Below, one piece after another: positions 27,643-37,250 of a stretch of DNA of 64,000 nt. Within the stretch, counting starts at the first letter, position 1. Each line of letters starts with the position of its first letter. A program made the position numbers and the translations under genes. Where the stretch lies: positions 248,001-312,000 of the forward strand of contig CAWKBX010000015.1 in assembly GCA_963847945.1 (NCBI GenBank), in the 5' to 3' direction. Below the pieces are notes generated by a model. The model made no database searches. It was given only the letters and a program-made list of their open reading frames with translations, and was not told where the DNA came from. This DNA is from JANMJD01 sp963847945. GTDB lineage: Bacteria > Actinomycetota > Acidimicrobiia > Acidimicrobiales > Ilumatobacteraceae.

Positions 27643-28567
27643 TCAGGCGCGGCGGATGGGTCCGTTCGTAGACCGAGCGGAGCCGTTCCTTGCTCACATG
27701 GGTATAGCGCTGGGTCGTCGCCACGCTGGCGTGCCCGAGCAACTCCTGGACCACCCGCAGATCGGCTCCCCCGTCGAGCAGATGGGTGGCGAAGCTGTGC
27801 CGCAGGGCGTGGGGATGCGTCGGATCGAGGGCTCGACGATCGACGATCCGCCGGACGTCGCGCGGTGTCAGCCGGCCCCCCCGGCGGTTGAGAAACACGG
27901 CCTCGCCGGCAGTAGCCGTCGATGGGCACGTAGCGCGCACCTCCAGCCAGCGAGCCAACGTCTCGACTGCGGCTGACGACAGCGGGACCCGACGTTCCTT
28001 GGCCCCCTTGCCCATCACGCGGGCCGCCGAGGCGTTGAGTTCGAGCGACGCGAGATCGAGGCCACACAACTCCGAGACCCGAACTCCGCTGCCGTAGAGC
28101 ACCTCGAGAACGGCGTTGTCACGCGAGTCGTACGCCACCCGAATCGCCGAGTCGCGCTCGGGTCCGCCGACCGGCGCGGGGGCGACGGTGGGCTCGAGCA
28201 GGTGATGGATCTCGCCGTGATCGAGCACCCTCGGGAGTCGGCCATCGCCCGCCGGGGCCGATAGCGACGCACTCGGATCACGAACGATCAATCCGTGTCG
28301 GTGGAGCCACCCGAAGTACCGCCGCAGGGTCGACGCCTTGCGAGCGATCGACCGGCGCGCATACTGCCTGGTGGCGAGGTATGCCAAGTAGCGGCGCAGA
28401 ACGAGCCGATCGACCTGCGCCGGATCGTCGAGCTGGCGACGACCCGCCCATTCGGTGAACCCGTCAAGATCGCGCCGGTAGGCCTCGATGGTGTTGACCG
28501 ACGCCGCCACCAGTGAGGCGAGAAACTCGTCGCGTTGCCAGGTCACGGTTGGACGGTACCAACTCAT
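27643..28567 (-). CDS. xerC: Tyrosine recombinase XerC-like (probable C-terminal frameshift)
   Basis: About 307 residues. Site-specific recombinase for chromosome dimer resolution. A SAM-like N-terminal domain precedes the catalytic domain, which holds the Arg (GSGVRVSELCGL), Lys (GKGAKERRVPL), HALRHSFATH, LGHASVATTQRYTHV (His and catalytic Tyr). As sequenced, the frame runs on to 27245 over the LytM gene, giving 440 residues. One fewer base near 27.64 kb would give the canonical ending ERTHPRA and the TGA at 27645-27643, so I use that end. The ATG overlaps the dprA stop (ATGA). Confidence 0.9.
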
Positions 28568-29718
28568 GACCAGGGGCCAAGGTGATCAACCGGGGCGTAC
28601 CAGCCACCGATGTCGAGTAACCATCCTCCGGCTTCCAACCGACCGACCGCTAGGGCGGTGGCGATGGTCTCGTTGCCGGTTCGAGCGACCAGTTCGTCGA
28701 TGGTCAGCGTGTCGGCCCCGAATGCCCTCAACACGAGGCGGTCGACGGCGGCCGGTTCCGAACGGGGGTCGAACGGGAGGCTCGACGTACGACGGGTATC
28801 GAGCCCCAAGGCGATCAACACGTCACTGGGCTCCAATACGGCCCGGGCACCGTCGGCGATGAGTTGGTTGGTGCCCTGCGCGGCCCGGTTCATCAGCGAT
28901 CCGGGCACGGCGAGGACATCGACGCCGCGCTTGATGGCCTCGCGAACAGTGATCAACGACCCTCCCGTCGCCCGGGATTCGACGACGACGAGCAACTCCG
29001 ACAGCCCGGCAATCACTCGGTTGCGTTGGGGAAAGTGCGCCGGCACCGGCGTGGTGCCAAGGGGATACTCGCTCAGCAGCAGGCCGTTGGTGGCGACCCA
29101 CTCCCACAGATCGCGGTGCTCGCGTGGAAAGACCACATCGGGACCGCTGCCGACCACGGCGATCGGCGCTATCGGGGTGGCCACGCCGACATCGGCGGCA
29201 TCTCGAACCCCCTGGTGAGCGGCGCCGTCGATGCCCCGGGCGAGCCCCGAGACCACCCCGACGCCGGCCGCCGCCAACTCGCGACCCAACGCCCGAGCCA
29301 TGCCGCGACCGCCGGGGGTGGCATTGCGCGTGCCGACGATGCCGACTCTGCGACTGTCAAGGGCCGCCAGATTGCCGCGGGCGAACAGCACCGGGGGCGG
29401 TGACGGGTCGTGCAGCAGCGCCCGTGGATACCCCGGGCGGCCCCACACGAGCACGTGGACCCCGAATCGACGACAGTTGGACCACGCCGTCTCGACCAGG
29501 TCGGACGTCAGCGTGGCGATCTTCCACCGGGCCCGCAACCCCGGATCATGGGCGGCCAGACGATCGAGCGTCTCGTCGGCCCAATCCTCGACGACGGCCT
29601 GCCATGCCTGGCGACCGCAACGGCCGCGGAGCAGCGCCCGCAGCCGCGCCGAGGTCATGCCGTCGAGGGTGGCAAGGGCGGCGACGAACGCCTCGTCGGG
29701 GATGTCGCCCGGGATCAT
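28564..29718 (-). CDS. dprA: DNA-processing protein DprA
   Basis: 384 residues. Rossmann-like protein that loads RecA on incoming single-stranded DNA. Core motifs GIVGTRNATPGGRGMARALG, SGLARGIDGAAHQG, FPQRNRVIAGLSE and ESRATGGSLITVREA are intact; a C-terminal winged helix (DTLTIDELVARTG) follows. It overlaps comM by 4 bases upstream and xerC by 4 downstream, so the three form one operon. Confidence 0.95.
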   Translation of the reverse strand: MIPGDIPDEAFVAALATLDGMTSARLRALLRGRCGRQAWQAVVEDWADETLDRLAAHDPGLRARWKIATLTSDLVETAWSNCRRFGVHVLVWGRPGYPRALLHDPSPPPVLFARGNLAALDSRRVGIVGTRNATPGGRGMARALGRELAAAGVGVVSGLARGIDGAAHQGVRDAADVGVATPIAPIAVVGSGPDVVFPREHRDLWEWVATNGLLLSEYPLGTTPVPAHFPQRNRVIAGLSELLVVVESRATGGSLITVREAIKRGVDVLAVPGSLMNRAAQGTNQLIADGARAVLEPSDVLIALGLDTRRTSSLPFDPRSEPAAVDRLVLRAFGADTLTIDELVARTGNETIATALAVGRLEAGGWLLDIGGWYAPVDHLGPWS

Positions 29719-31262
29719 GCCGACGCTCGAATCGGTGTCGTCAGGGCCTGCCCGGCCGAGACGGCTGCGACGTCGACACGGAGCCGCAGCGCTTGGCTGA
29801 GATGCTCCGGCCCGATCTCCGCCCCGGCCCCATCGAGGTCGGCGAGCGTGCGAGCGACCCGTCGAATGCGGTGGAGTCCTCGGCCACTGAGCCGCCCCTG
29901 TTCAAGTTCTGCGCGGACCAGCACCTGCGCCGGACGGCTCAGCGGTGCCCATTCGTCGAGTTCGCCGACCGGAATCCGTGCGCTCAGGTACCCACGCTCG
30001 GCGGCGATTCGTCGAGCCCGTTCGACCCGCTCGCGGACTTGGGCCGTGGTTTCGCCGCCTTCGGCGGCCATCAACTCGTCGATGCCCGGCCGACTGACGG
30101 CGACCCGCAGATCGAAACGGTCGAGCAGCGGTCCTGAGAGCCGGCGCAGGTATCGGGCCCGGCCCATCTCGGAGCACGAGCACTCACCGGGCCGGCCGCC
30201 CCCGCACGGACATGGATTCGTGGCGGCCACGACGAGCGCATCGGCGGGCATCGTGACCGACGATCGGGCCCGGCTGACGCGTACCTGCAGATCTTCAAGT
30301 GGTTGACGCAGGGCATCGACAACGCTCGGCGAGAACTCTCCGAGCTCGTCCAAAAAAAGTACCCCCCGATGAGCAAGGCTGATCTCGCCCGGCCGCAGGT
30401 TCTGCGTGCCGCCGCCGATGATCGCCACCGCGGTCGATGTGTGGTGAGGAGCCCGAAACGGCGGATGCCGAACCAGACCACCGGGGGGCAATCGAACGCC
30501 GGCGGCCGAATGGATCATCGTCGCCTCGATAGCCCCGTCATCGCTCAACGGGCCGAGCAGGCCGGGCAACCGCTCGGCCAGCATCGTCTTGCCGGCGCCC
30601 GGCGGCCCGACAAACAGCAGGTGGTGGCCACCCGCGGCCGCCACTTCAAGTCCCCGACGCGCCCACGGCTGGCCCCGGACGTCGGACAGATCGGGAATCC
30701 CGGCCCGCTCGTGGACCACATCCTCGACGGGCAACATCGGCCACGACGATTCGCCTCGCAGGATGGCGACGAGTTCTCGTAGGTCGTCGGTGGCGCAAAC
30801 GATCGTCGACCCGGCCCCGACGCGCGCCTCGGTCACCGACGAGCGGGCGACGATCACCATCCGTAGATCGTCGGCGCGCATCGCAGCGACCATGGGGGCA
30901 ACGCCGGGCACCGGCCGGATCGTGCCGTCGAGGCCCAGTTCGCCGATGCATCCGACGGACTGGACCGCGGTGGGAGGAAGCATCTCGGCCGCGACCAGCA
31001 GGCCCACCGCCAGCGGCAGATCGAGCCCGATGCCGGACTTGCGAACCCCTGACGGTGCCAGATTGACCGTGATCCGCTTCTGCGGCCACGGCAGCCCACT
31101 CGACAACATTGCGGCGCGGACCCGATCGCGCGACTCACGGCAGGCCTCGTCGGGCAGCCCGACGATGCTGAAGCCCGGGAGGCCCGGGCCGACATGGACT
31201 TCCACGTCGATGCGTTGACCGGTCGTGCCGAGGACACCGGCAGTAGGTATGGCGGCGAGCAT
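29715..31262 (-). CDS. comM: ComM/YifB family Mg-chelatase-like AAA+ ATPase
   Basis: 515 residues. Hexameric helicase that promotes branch migration during natural transformation. The N-terminal Lon-like domain (GLPGFSIVGLPDEACRESRDR) precedes the AAA+ domain with Walker A GPPGAGKT and Walker B GVLFLDELGEF; the NPCPCGGG cysteine motif is present. It is the first gene of the comM-dprA-xerC unit. Confidence 0.95.
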   Translation of the reverse strand: MLAAIPTAGVLGTTGQRIDVEVHVGPGLPGFSIVGLPDEACRESRDRVRAAMLSSGLPWPQKRITVNLAPSGVRKSGIGLDLPLAVGLLVAAEMLPPTAVQSVGCIGELGLDGTIRPVPGVAPMVAAMRADDLRMVIVARSSVTEARVGAGSTIVCATDDLRELVAILRGESSWPMLPVEDVVHERAGIPDLSDVRGQPWARRGLEVAAAGGHHLLFVGPPGAGKTMLAERLPGLLGPLSDDGAIEATMIHSAAGVRLPPGGLVRHPPFRAPHHTSTAVAIIGGGTQNLRPGEISLAHRGVLFLDELGEFSPSVVDALRQPLEDLQVRVSRARSSVTMPADALVVAATNPCPCGGGRPGECSCSEMGRARYLRRLSGPLLDRFDLRVAVSRPGIDELMAAEGGETTAQVRERVERARRIAAERGYLSARIPVGELDEWAPLSRPAQVLVRAELEQGRLSGRGLHRIRRVARTLADLDGAGAEIGPEHLSQALRLRVDVAAVSAGQALTTPIRASA

Positions 31263-31446
31263 GGCGCCTCCTTGGGATTGGCGCGAGGGCGCGCCTGAGC
31301 CAGCAACGGGAGGAACGTGATGACCCGGCTCCTCGACGGGCGCTGACCACCATACGGAAGGCCTGTGTCAGGGTTCCTGAGCCCCGGCGAGTCGGAGAAA
31401 TACGACAATCACCTCGTTGGTGTCGCCGAGATGGGAAACTTCCTCC

Positions 31447-32040
31447 ATGCCTGCGATCGCCCGGCCACTGCGCCGCGCTCCTCGCGTGGTGACCACCGTG
31501 ACCGGCGTGGCGATGATGGTCGGCGCACTAGCGGCGTGCAGCGGTGAGCCAAGCCGCGACACACAGGACTACTGCGCCGCGCTCGCCGAGCAGCAGAGCC
31601 TCTTGGTCATGCCGGTTGCGACGGCCGACGACGTGGCCCCAGCGGTCGATCGATACCTCGATATGGCCCGGCGGGCCCCCCTTGTTGTGCAGGAACCGTG
31701 GCGTCGTCTCGCCGCGCTGATGCAGGCGGCGGCCACGATTGACATCTCCGACGCGGCCGCCCGACTCGACGTCATCCAGCAGGCCTACGAGACCGAGGGT
31801 GACGCCGACCTGATCGTGACCCACGCCCAGACGGCCTGCGCGATCACCATCGACATCTCGGGGACGACCACCACCACAACGACCACTGTCACCACGACCA
31901 CGGTCGCCTCGGTACCGGTGACCGAGCCGACGTCGACCGCACCCCAGGCGACCGTGACGGTGCCGGAAACTCCACCGGCAACGCCGACGCCAGCTCCGGC
32001 GGCGATCCCAGCGTCCTCGCCAGCGGCGTCAAGCGGCTAA
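31447..32040 (+). CDS. Putative lipoprotein with Thr/Pro-rich C-terminus
   Basis: 197 residues from ATG 31447. The N-terminus is a lipoprotein signal peptide (Arg-rich start, hydrophobic stretch, lipobox GALAAC with the Cys at about residue 31). The middle 110 residues are a helical domain I do not recognise. The last 60 residues are Thr-, Pro- and Ala-rich (TTTTTTTV), typical of a cell-wall spacer or a glycosylated stalk. A TTG at 31417 could add ten residues. Confidence 0.65.
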   Translation: MPAIARPLRRAPRVVTTVTGVAMMVGALAACSGEPSRDTQDYCAALAEQQSLLVMPVATADDVAPAVDRYLDMARRAPLVVQEPWRRLAALMQAAATIDISDAAARLDVIQQAYETEGDADLIVTHAQTACAITIDISGTTTTTTTTVTTTTVASVPVTEPTSTAPQATVTVPETPPATPTPAPAAIPASSPAASSG

Positions 32041-32070
32041 GCAGCCCTCGGCAGTCCGCCAGCGAGACGA

Positions 32071-32664
32071 TCAGCGAAGCTCGCCGCGCTTGACGATGAC
32101 GTTGTCGACCAGGCCGTACTCCTTGGCCTCGTCGGCGGTGAACCAACGGTCGCGCTCGGAGTCGGCCTGAATCTGCTCGAGGTCCTTGCCGGAATGATGG
32201 GCGATCAACTCGGCCATCCGCCGCTTGGTGTAGGCCAACTGCTGGGCCTGGATGGCGATGTCAGCGGCCTGGCCGCGCAGACCGGCCAGTGGCTGATGCA
32301 TCATGATCCGGGCGTTCGGCAGCGTGTACCGCTTGCCCGCAGCACCCGCAGTGAGCAGGAACTGACCCATCGAGGCGGCCATGCCCATGCAGACGGTGGC
32401 GACGTCGCAGCTCACGAATTGCATCGTGTCGTAGATCGCCATACCGGCGAACACCGAACCACCGGGGCTGTTGATGTACAGCCAGATGTCGGCGTTGGGG
32501 TCTTCACCCTCGAGATACAGCAACTGGGCGCAGATGTTGTTGGCAATATCGTCGTTGACGTCGGTACCGAGCATCACGACCCGGTTCTTCAACAGGCGGG
32601 TGAAGATGTCCGAGCGGGCGTCGCCCCCGGTTTCGAGGGCGGAGGGCACGATGAATTCCGACAT
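32071..32664 (-). CDS. clpP: ATP-dependent Clp protease proteolytic subunit
   Basis: 197 residues from ATG 32664. Catalytic triad Ser98 (GMAASMG), His123 (RIMMHQPLAG) and Asp172 (ERDRWF) is intact. Forms the tetradecameric protease of ClpX/ClpC. No clpX lies next to it; instead it follows two PLP enzymes by 10 bases. Confidence 0.95.
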   Translation of the reverse strand: MSEFIVPSALETGGDARSDIFTRLLKNRVVMLGTDVNDDIANNICAQLLYLEGEDPNADIWLYINSPGGSVFAGMAIYDTMQFVSCDVATVCMGMAASMGQFLLTAGAAGKRYTLPNARIMMHQPLAGLRGQAADIAIQAQQLAYTKRRMAELIAHHSGKDLEQIQADSERDRWFTADEAKEYGLVDNVIVKRGELR

Positions 32665-32674
32665 GCACGCGAGA

Positions 32675-33958
32675 CTACCGGCGGATGCCACTGAAGATCA
32701 CGGCGACCCGCTCATCATCGGCGATTGCATCCCGGCCGGCAATCAGCCCGGCGAGGCCGGCCGCACCGGTCGGCGACGCGTCGATGCCCGACACCGACTG
32801 AGCGAGGTCGGCGGCCCGCACGATGGCAGCCTCATCGGCAACCGTCGGTCGACCACCGCTGCGGGCCATCTGCTCCACGACTCCCAACCAGTCGTAGGTC
32901 TCATCGTCGAGAATGCCATCGGCGAGCGAGTGGGGCTCGCTCTCCCACGGCCACATCAACTCGGCCCATCGATGGGCCGCAACGTCGACGTCGTGGGGAG
33001 AGCCGAGGCGGTCCCATGCCCGAGCGAGCGGCGCGCAACCGGCTGTCTGCACCGTGTCGAGGGCGACGTCGCAGCCCGCCTCGGCCAATCCCATGCCGAC
33101 CGAAGTACCCAGCGCACCTCCACCGACCTGCACCATCAGCCGATCGATACCTCCGTTTACCTGGGCAAAGTCGTTGGCCAACTCCCAACCGAGGGTGCGA
33201 CAACCATCGAGCGACCAGATGTTCTCGGGGCCTTGCACGACGAACGGCAACGCTCCGGTGGCGAGCGCCTCGCGGAAGCGATGAACGCACGGGTCGCCGG
33301 GCGGATCGCCAGCCCGGCGCGGACAGGTGACCACCTCGGCGTCGAGAGCGTGGAGCCGAGCGAGCACCGCCGCGCTTGCCGTCGGTGGCACGAAGACCTT
33401 GATCGGCCACGAGACCGCCGCGGCGAGCGTGGCGGCGGCCAGCGCCGCGTTCCCACACGACGAGATTGCCAGCGGGGCGCGCGAACCGCTGGTCAGCCGC
33501 AGCAACTCGGCGGCCCGGAGATGGAGCAGGATCGTGAACAGATGGCGGGCTTTGTGACTCCCTGCGACCTGAGCCGTCTCGTCCTTCACCCACACCCCTC
33601 CGTCAGCGGTGAACCCCAACGCGTTGGAGAGTCCGGCGTTGCGGCTGATCGGTGAAATCCGAAACCCGGTACCGGCGACGGCGGCGACCAACTCGTCGGT
33701 CTCGATGATCAACGCCTCTCGCGCTGCGGGGGTCATCCCGTGGGCTGCGGCGAAGGCGTCGACGGCCAACGACTCCCGGAAGACAACAAAGGGGTTGTCG
33801 CCGACTGTCGGCGCTTCGGATGGCGACGGGACGCTGGTGGTGACGATGTCGAACACGTGGTGCCGATCGGCCGCCGTGGCCCGCGGACATCGCCACGAAT
33901 GCGCCGTGCCCACATCGGTGGTCGCGCCGCACACTCGGCAGCGAAACCCGCTGATCAT
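32675..33958 (-). CDS. PLP-dependent enzyme, fold type II (threonine synthase/ammonia-lyase-like)
   Basis: 427 residues. Residues 7-24 hold CRVC and a further Cys (SWRC), resembling the small zinc-ribbon-like start of some threonine synthases. The PLP lysine is probably K136 in AGSHKARHLF, and SSCGNAALAAATLA matches the phosphate-cradle SGNxA region; VQVGGGALGTSVG is the Gly-rich PLP-phosphate loop. Substrate cannot be assigned. ATG 33958 overlaps the stop of the upstream PLP gene (ATGA), so these two enzymes are tightly coupled. Confidence 0.75.
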   Translation of the reverse strand: MISGFRCRVCGATTDVGTAHSWRCPRATAADRHHVFDIVTTSVPSPSEAPTVGDNPFVVFRESLAVDAFAAAHGMTPAAREALIIETDELVAAVAGTGFRISPISRNAGLSNALGFTADGGVWVKDETAQVAGSHKARHLFTILLHLRAAELLRLTSGSRAPLAISSCGNAALAAATLAAAVSWPIKVFVPPTASAAVLARLHALDAEVVTCPRRAGDPPGDPCVHRFREALATGALPFVVQGPENIWSLDGCRTLGWELANDFAQVNGGIDRLMVQVGGGALGTSVGMGLAEAGCDVALDTVQTAGCAPLARAWDRLGSPHDVDVAAHRWAELMWPWESEPHSLADGILDDETYDWLGVVEQMARSGGRPTVADEAAIVRAADLAQSVSGIDASPTGAAGLAGLIAGRDAIADDERVAVIFSGIRR

Positions 33959-35472
33959 CCCGCGGCCGCCACGCGGGCGTTGAAGTCGGTGATCATCTCG
34001 TCCCACACCGGTACATAGCGGTGCAAGCCGGTCCAGAAGTCCTGCGAGCGGCGAGCTTCGAACACTTCGATCGGGGTGCCCTGCTGCTCGACCCAGGTGT
34101 AGTAGCCGAGGTTGAAGATGCGATTGCGATCCCGCGTCGTGCAGTCGAGCATGTCGTCGGTGGTCACGTTCGCCAGATGCTCGCCGTACACCTCGGCGGC
34201 GTCGAGCGCGCCGAATGAATGGTTGAATCGCCGGGCAATCGTCTTGGCCCGCTCGCTCGGATAGAGCGCCGCACCATCGGTCGCGACGGTGATCAAGGCG
34301 TCATCGGGTCCGAGCCCGAGCAGTTTGGCCGTCTTGATCGCGGCGAGGGTGTTGCAGATCGACGAGAAACCGAAATGCACGAGCGTGGCGACCAAGTCGG
34401 GGTGCAGACCGCGACGATTGACCAGGTAGGCCCGGCCCTCGGGGGTGTTGAACAACACATCGAGTTCGTCGGTCGCCCGGTCGCTGATGCCGACGACGAG
34501 GTCGGTGTTCATCACGTTGTGGATCAGGGGGATGTGCTTGTCGCCAATGCCCTGGATGTTGTGCTCGCCGAAACCGTTTTCGAGCATCGTCGGGCATTCG
34601 AGGGCCTCGACGGCGACGATCTTGGTGCCATAGTCGTGCTTCAACCGGTCGCCGGCGGCGATCGTCCCCGCCGAACCGGTGGCCGACGTGAACGCCGCCA
34701 ACCGCAGGCCGGGCCGTGACGCGGCGACATGCTCGAACACGTGGCCAAGTGCCCGGCCGGTGACCGTGTAGTGGCCGAGGGTGTTGCCGAACTCGCAGAA
34801 CTGGTTGAGGATGAAGTTCCCCGGGTCCTTGGCCAGTTCGTTGCAGGCGTCGTAGATCTCCTTCACGTTCGACTCGGTGCCGACCGTGCGGATCACGTCG
34901 TCGGCCGGATTCGCGCACCACTGGTCGAGCCAATCGAAGCGCTCCTGACTCATCCCGGCGGGCAAAATCGCCACGCCCCGCGAGGCCATGATGCGGCTGA
35001 TGGCGATGCCACCCCGGGCATAGTTCCCGGTAGATGGCCAGATCGCCCGGTGGCGGGTCGGGTCGAACTGGCCCGTGATCACCCGTGGCGCAAGGCACGA
35101 GTATGCGGCGAGCACCTTATGGGCGGTGATCATCGGAAACCGGTCGCCGAACACGACGATGATCGGCGATTCGACCCCGGTCAGTTCCGGCGGCAACACA
35201 ACGTGGTCGGGCACATCGACCCGGTTGCCGGCCAGGTCGTTGTACCAGTGGACTCGGAACAGGTTGCGCGGGTCGGGCCCCTGCGGATCAGCGTTGCCGA
35301 CCACGTTCGAGTCGATCGTCGACGGGTCGGCCAACTGGGCGAACGTCGGCAGCACGATCTTCTGGTCACGGAAGCGGGCGATGCTGCGGGCCAACGACTC
35401 GGCATCGACGACCTCGTCGGCGAGTCCGAGCTGGTTGGCGAGTACATCGGAAGAGAGCTGGGCGACCGTCAC
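33955..35472 (-). CDS. PLP-dependent enzyme, cysteine-synthase-like (fold type II)
   Basis: 505 residues, considerably longer than cysteine synthase (about 310). The probable PLP lysine is K119 (MITAHKVLAAY); PSTGNYARGGIAISRI corresponds to the TSGNTG substrate loop, and AFTSATGSAGTIAAGD to the Gly-rich phosphate loop. The C-terminal 150 residues are additional. It starts at GTG 35472 and overlaps the downstream PLP enzyme by 4 bases. The family is usually labelled only as a PLP-dependent beta-subunit-like protein; I cannot name its substrate. Confidence 0.75.
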   Translation of the reverse strand: MTVAQLSSDVLANQLGLADEVVDAESLARSIARFRDQKIVLPTFAQLADPSTIDSNVVGNADPQGPDPRNLFRVHWYNDLAGNRVDVPDHVVLPPELTGVESPIIVVFGDRFPMITAHKVLAAYSCLAPRVITGQFDPTRHRAIWPSTGNYARGGIAISRIMASRGVAILPAGMSQERFDWLDQWCANPADDVIRTVGTESNVKEIYDACNELAKDPGNFILNQFCEFGNTLGHYTVTGRALGHVFEHVAASRPGLRLAAFTSATGSAGTIAAGDRLKHDYGTKIVAVEALECPTMLENGFGEHNIQGIGDKHIPLIHNVMNTDLVVGISDRATDELDVLFNTPEGRAYLVNRRGLHPDLVATLVHFGFSSICNTLAAIKTAKLLGLGPDDALITVATDGAALYPSERAKTIARRFNHSFGALDAAEVYGEHLANVTTDDMLDCTTRDRNRIFNLGYYTWVEQQGTPIEVFEARRSQDFWTGLHRYVPVWDEMITDFNARVAAAG

Positions 35473-35697
35473 TTGTACATTTTGTCAGAAAACGACCGTT
35501 TCGGCCCGTTCTACGTGCCGGACGCTGCGGCCGGGCCAGGTCACGGAGTCGTCAACGCGGATAACCTTCGACCCGGCGACGCAGGAACGCCACCGGTCTG
35601 CGGAGAGGGGCTCAGCCCACCTGATGAGTTGGTTGCCAATCCACGCTCTCCTTTCCTGCCCGAACGTGCGGACGCCGGGCCGACGAAAGGAAGCAAC

Positions 35698-37194
35698 ATG
35701 CCCGTCAACCCGCTACCACCCAAGCCCGACCTCGGCAAACTCAAGGACACCGCAAAGCTGCTGCGTGACCTGGTGCGATCCGGCACCGAGGGGGCGATCG
35801 ACCTCGTCCGCAAGCACCACCCCCGCCACGGTGACCTCCAGGCCGGTTCGGCCGCGGCGGTGGCATTCAAACTCGCCGAGGCCCAGCTGACGATCGCCCG
35901 TCATCATGGGCTGTCGAGTTGGCCGGCGCTGCGCCGCCACGTCGAGGGGATCAACGAGCTCACCCGCTCCCCGCACCTGCAACCGATCGGCGGTGTGCTG
36001 ACCGGCGACGATTCCCGAGCCGACGAACTGTTGCGGCTCGCCTGCCTGACCTATGGCGCCGACGACCCGGCCCGGCCCCGCCAAGCCATGGCTCTCGTCG
36101 CCGCCCATCCCACCCTGGCCACGCACTCCGTGTGGACGATGGCCGCGGTCGGGAACCACGTCGCGCTTGAAGCCTCGCTGCGGGCAGATCCGCCGGCGGT
36201 CAACCGCCGCGGCGGACCCTTCGGCTGGGAGCCGTTGGTGTATGCCGCGTACTCCCGCCTCTCCCTCGCCGACCGGGCGTACGACACCTACGAAGCCGCC
36301 CGGGTGTTACTTGCCGCCGGGGCCGACCCCAACGTCGGCTACCTCTGGGAGGCCGAATGCGCCTTCACCGCGCTAACCGGGGCGTTCGGACGAGGCGAGG
36401 GCGGCCAACCACCCCATCCGCGATCGTTGGATCTCGCCCAACTCTTGCTGGCCGCCGGTGCCGACGCCAACGACTCCCAGACGATTTACAACTGCGGTCC
36501 CGGCGACCTGGCCCGCGACGACACCGACTGGCTCGAACTCCTGCTCGACCACGGCCTCGGCCGCGGCGACGGTGGCCCGTGGAAGCGGCGACTGGGTGCC
36601 CGTGGCCCATCCCCGGCGGAGTTGATCGCCGACGCGCTTCAGCACGCCGCCGAGTTCGGGCTCACACGCCGGGCCCGGCTGTTGCTCGACCGCCGCGCCG
36701 ACCCCAACCGGCGGGCGACCCATCCGATCTATCGCGGCCGCACCCCCTACGAGGGAGCGGTGTTGCACGGCAACCTCGAGATCGCCGACTGGCTGGCCGA
36801 CGCCGGAGCCGATACATCGCAGGTCGATCTCAACGCCGCATTCGTCGGGCGTTGTCTGGCCGGTGACCCATCGGTGGCCAGCGATGCCTCGCGCATCACC
36901 GAGGTCCACGACCTCCACCCCGGGCTTGTCGTCCACGCCGCAGAACTGGAGCGACCGGACGCGATTCGCCTGCTCGTCGGCCTCGGTTGGGACGTCAACT
37001 ACCTCGGGCGGGCTACCGCACTCCACGAAGCGGCGCTGCGCGGCAACCTGGTGCTGGTCGAACTCCTCATGACCCTTGGCGCGGACTCGACCATGCGTGA
37101 TGCCCAACACGATGCGACCCCCGCAGGTTGGGCCGACTACGGCGGTCATCCCGAACTCGCCAGCTACCTGCGGACTCAAGAAACCCGGGCCTGA
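35698..37194 (+). CDS. Ankyrin repeat protein
   Basis: 498 residues from ATG 35698, preceded by GAAAGGAAG. The N-terminal 90 residues (LLRDLVRSGTEGAIDLVRKHHP and LTIARHHGLSSWPALRRHVE) form a module often seen before bacterial ankyrin arrays. Ankyrin-like repeats follow: LLLAAGADANDSQ, LLLDRRADPNRRA, GNLEIADWLADAGADTS and LHEAALRGNLVLVELLMTLGAD. No signal peptide, so cytoplasmic. Function is protein binding; the partner is unknown. A strong hairpin terminator follows. Confidence 0.85.
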   Translation: MPVNPLPPKPDLGKLKDTAKLLRDLVRSGTEGAIDLVRKHHPRHGDLQAGSAAAVAFKLAEAQLTIARHHGLSSWPALRRHVEGINELTRSPHLQPIGGVLTGDDSRADELLRLACLTYGADDPARPRQAMALVAAHPTLATHSVWTMAAVGNHVALEASLRADPPAVNRRGGPFGWEPLVYAAYSRLSLADRAYDTYEAARVLLAAGADPNVGYLWEAECAFTALTGAFGRGEGGQPPHPRSLDLAQLLLAAGADANDSQTIYNCGPGDLARDDTDWLELLLDHGLGRGDGGPWKRRLGARGPSPAELIADALQHAAEFGLTRRARLLLDRRADPNRRATHPIYRGRTPYEGAVLHGNLEIADWLADAGADTSQVDLNAAFVGRCLAGDPSVASDASRITEVHDLHPGLVVHAAELERPDAIRLLVGLGWDVNYLGRATALHEAALRGNLVLVELLMTLGADSTMRDAQHDATPAGWADYGGHPELASYLRTQETRA

Positions 37195-37205
37195 ACGCGA
37201 AACCA

Positions 37206-37237
37206 CCCGGTCGGCGCTCACGAGAGCGTCGACCGGG
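37206..37237. terminator. Bidirectional hairpin terminator between convergent genes
   Basis: Arms at 37206-37219 and 37224-37237 pair over 14 bp with a single G-U, around the loop ACGA; three further flanking pairs extend it. It lies between the ankyrin gene (ends 37194) and the convergent membrane-protein gene (ends 37251), so it can serve both strands. There is no strong U-tract, as is usual in high-GC Actinobacteria. Confidence 0.7.
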
Positions 37238-37250
37238 CGGTCAGCGAGGA

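Noticed and set aside
34729..35697. Upstream extension of the ankyrin gene by 323 codons
   Set aside because: It runs antisense to the PLP enzyme; the ATG at 35698 has a good ribosome binding site and starts the conserved domain.
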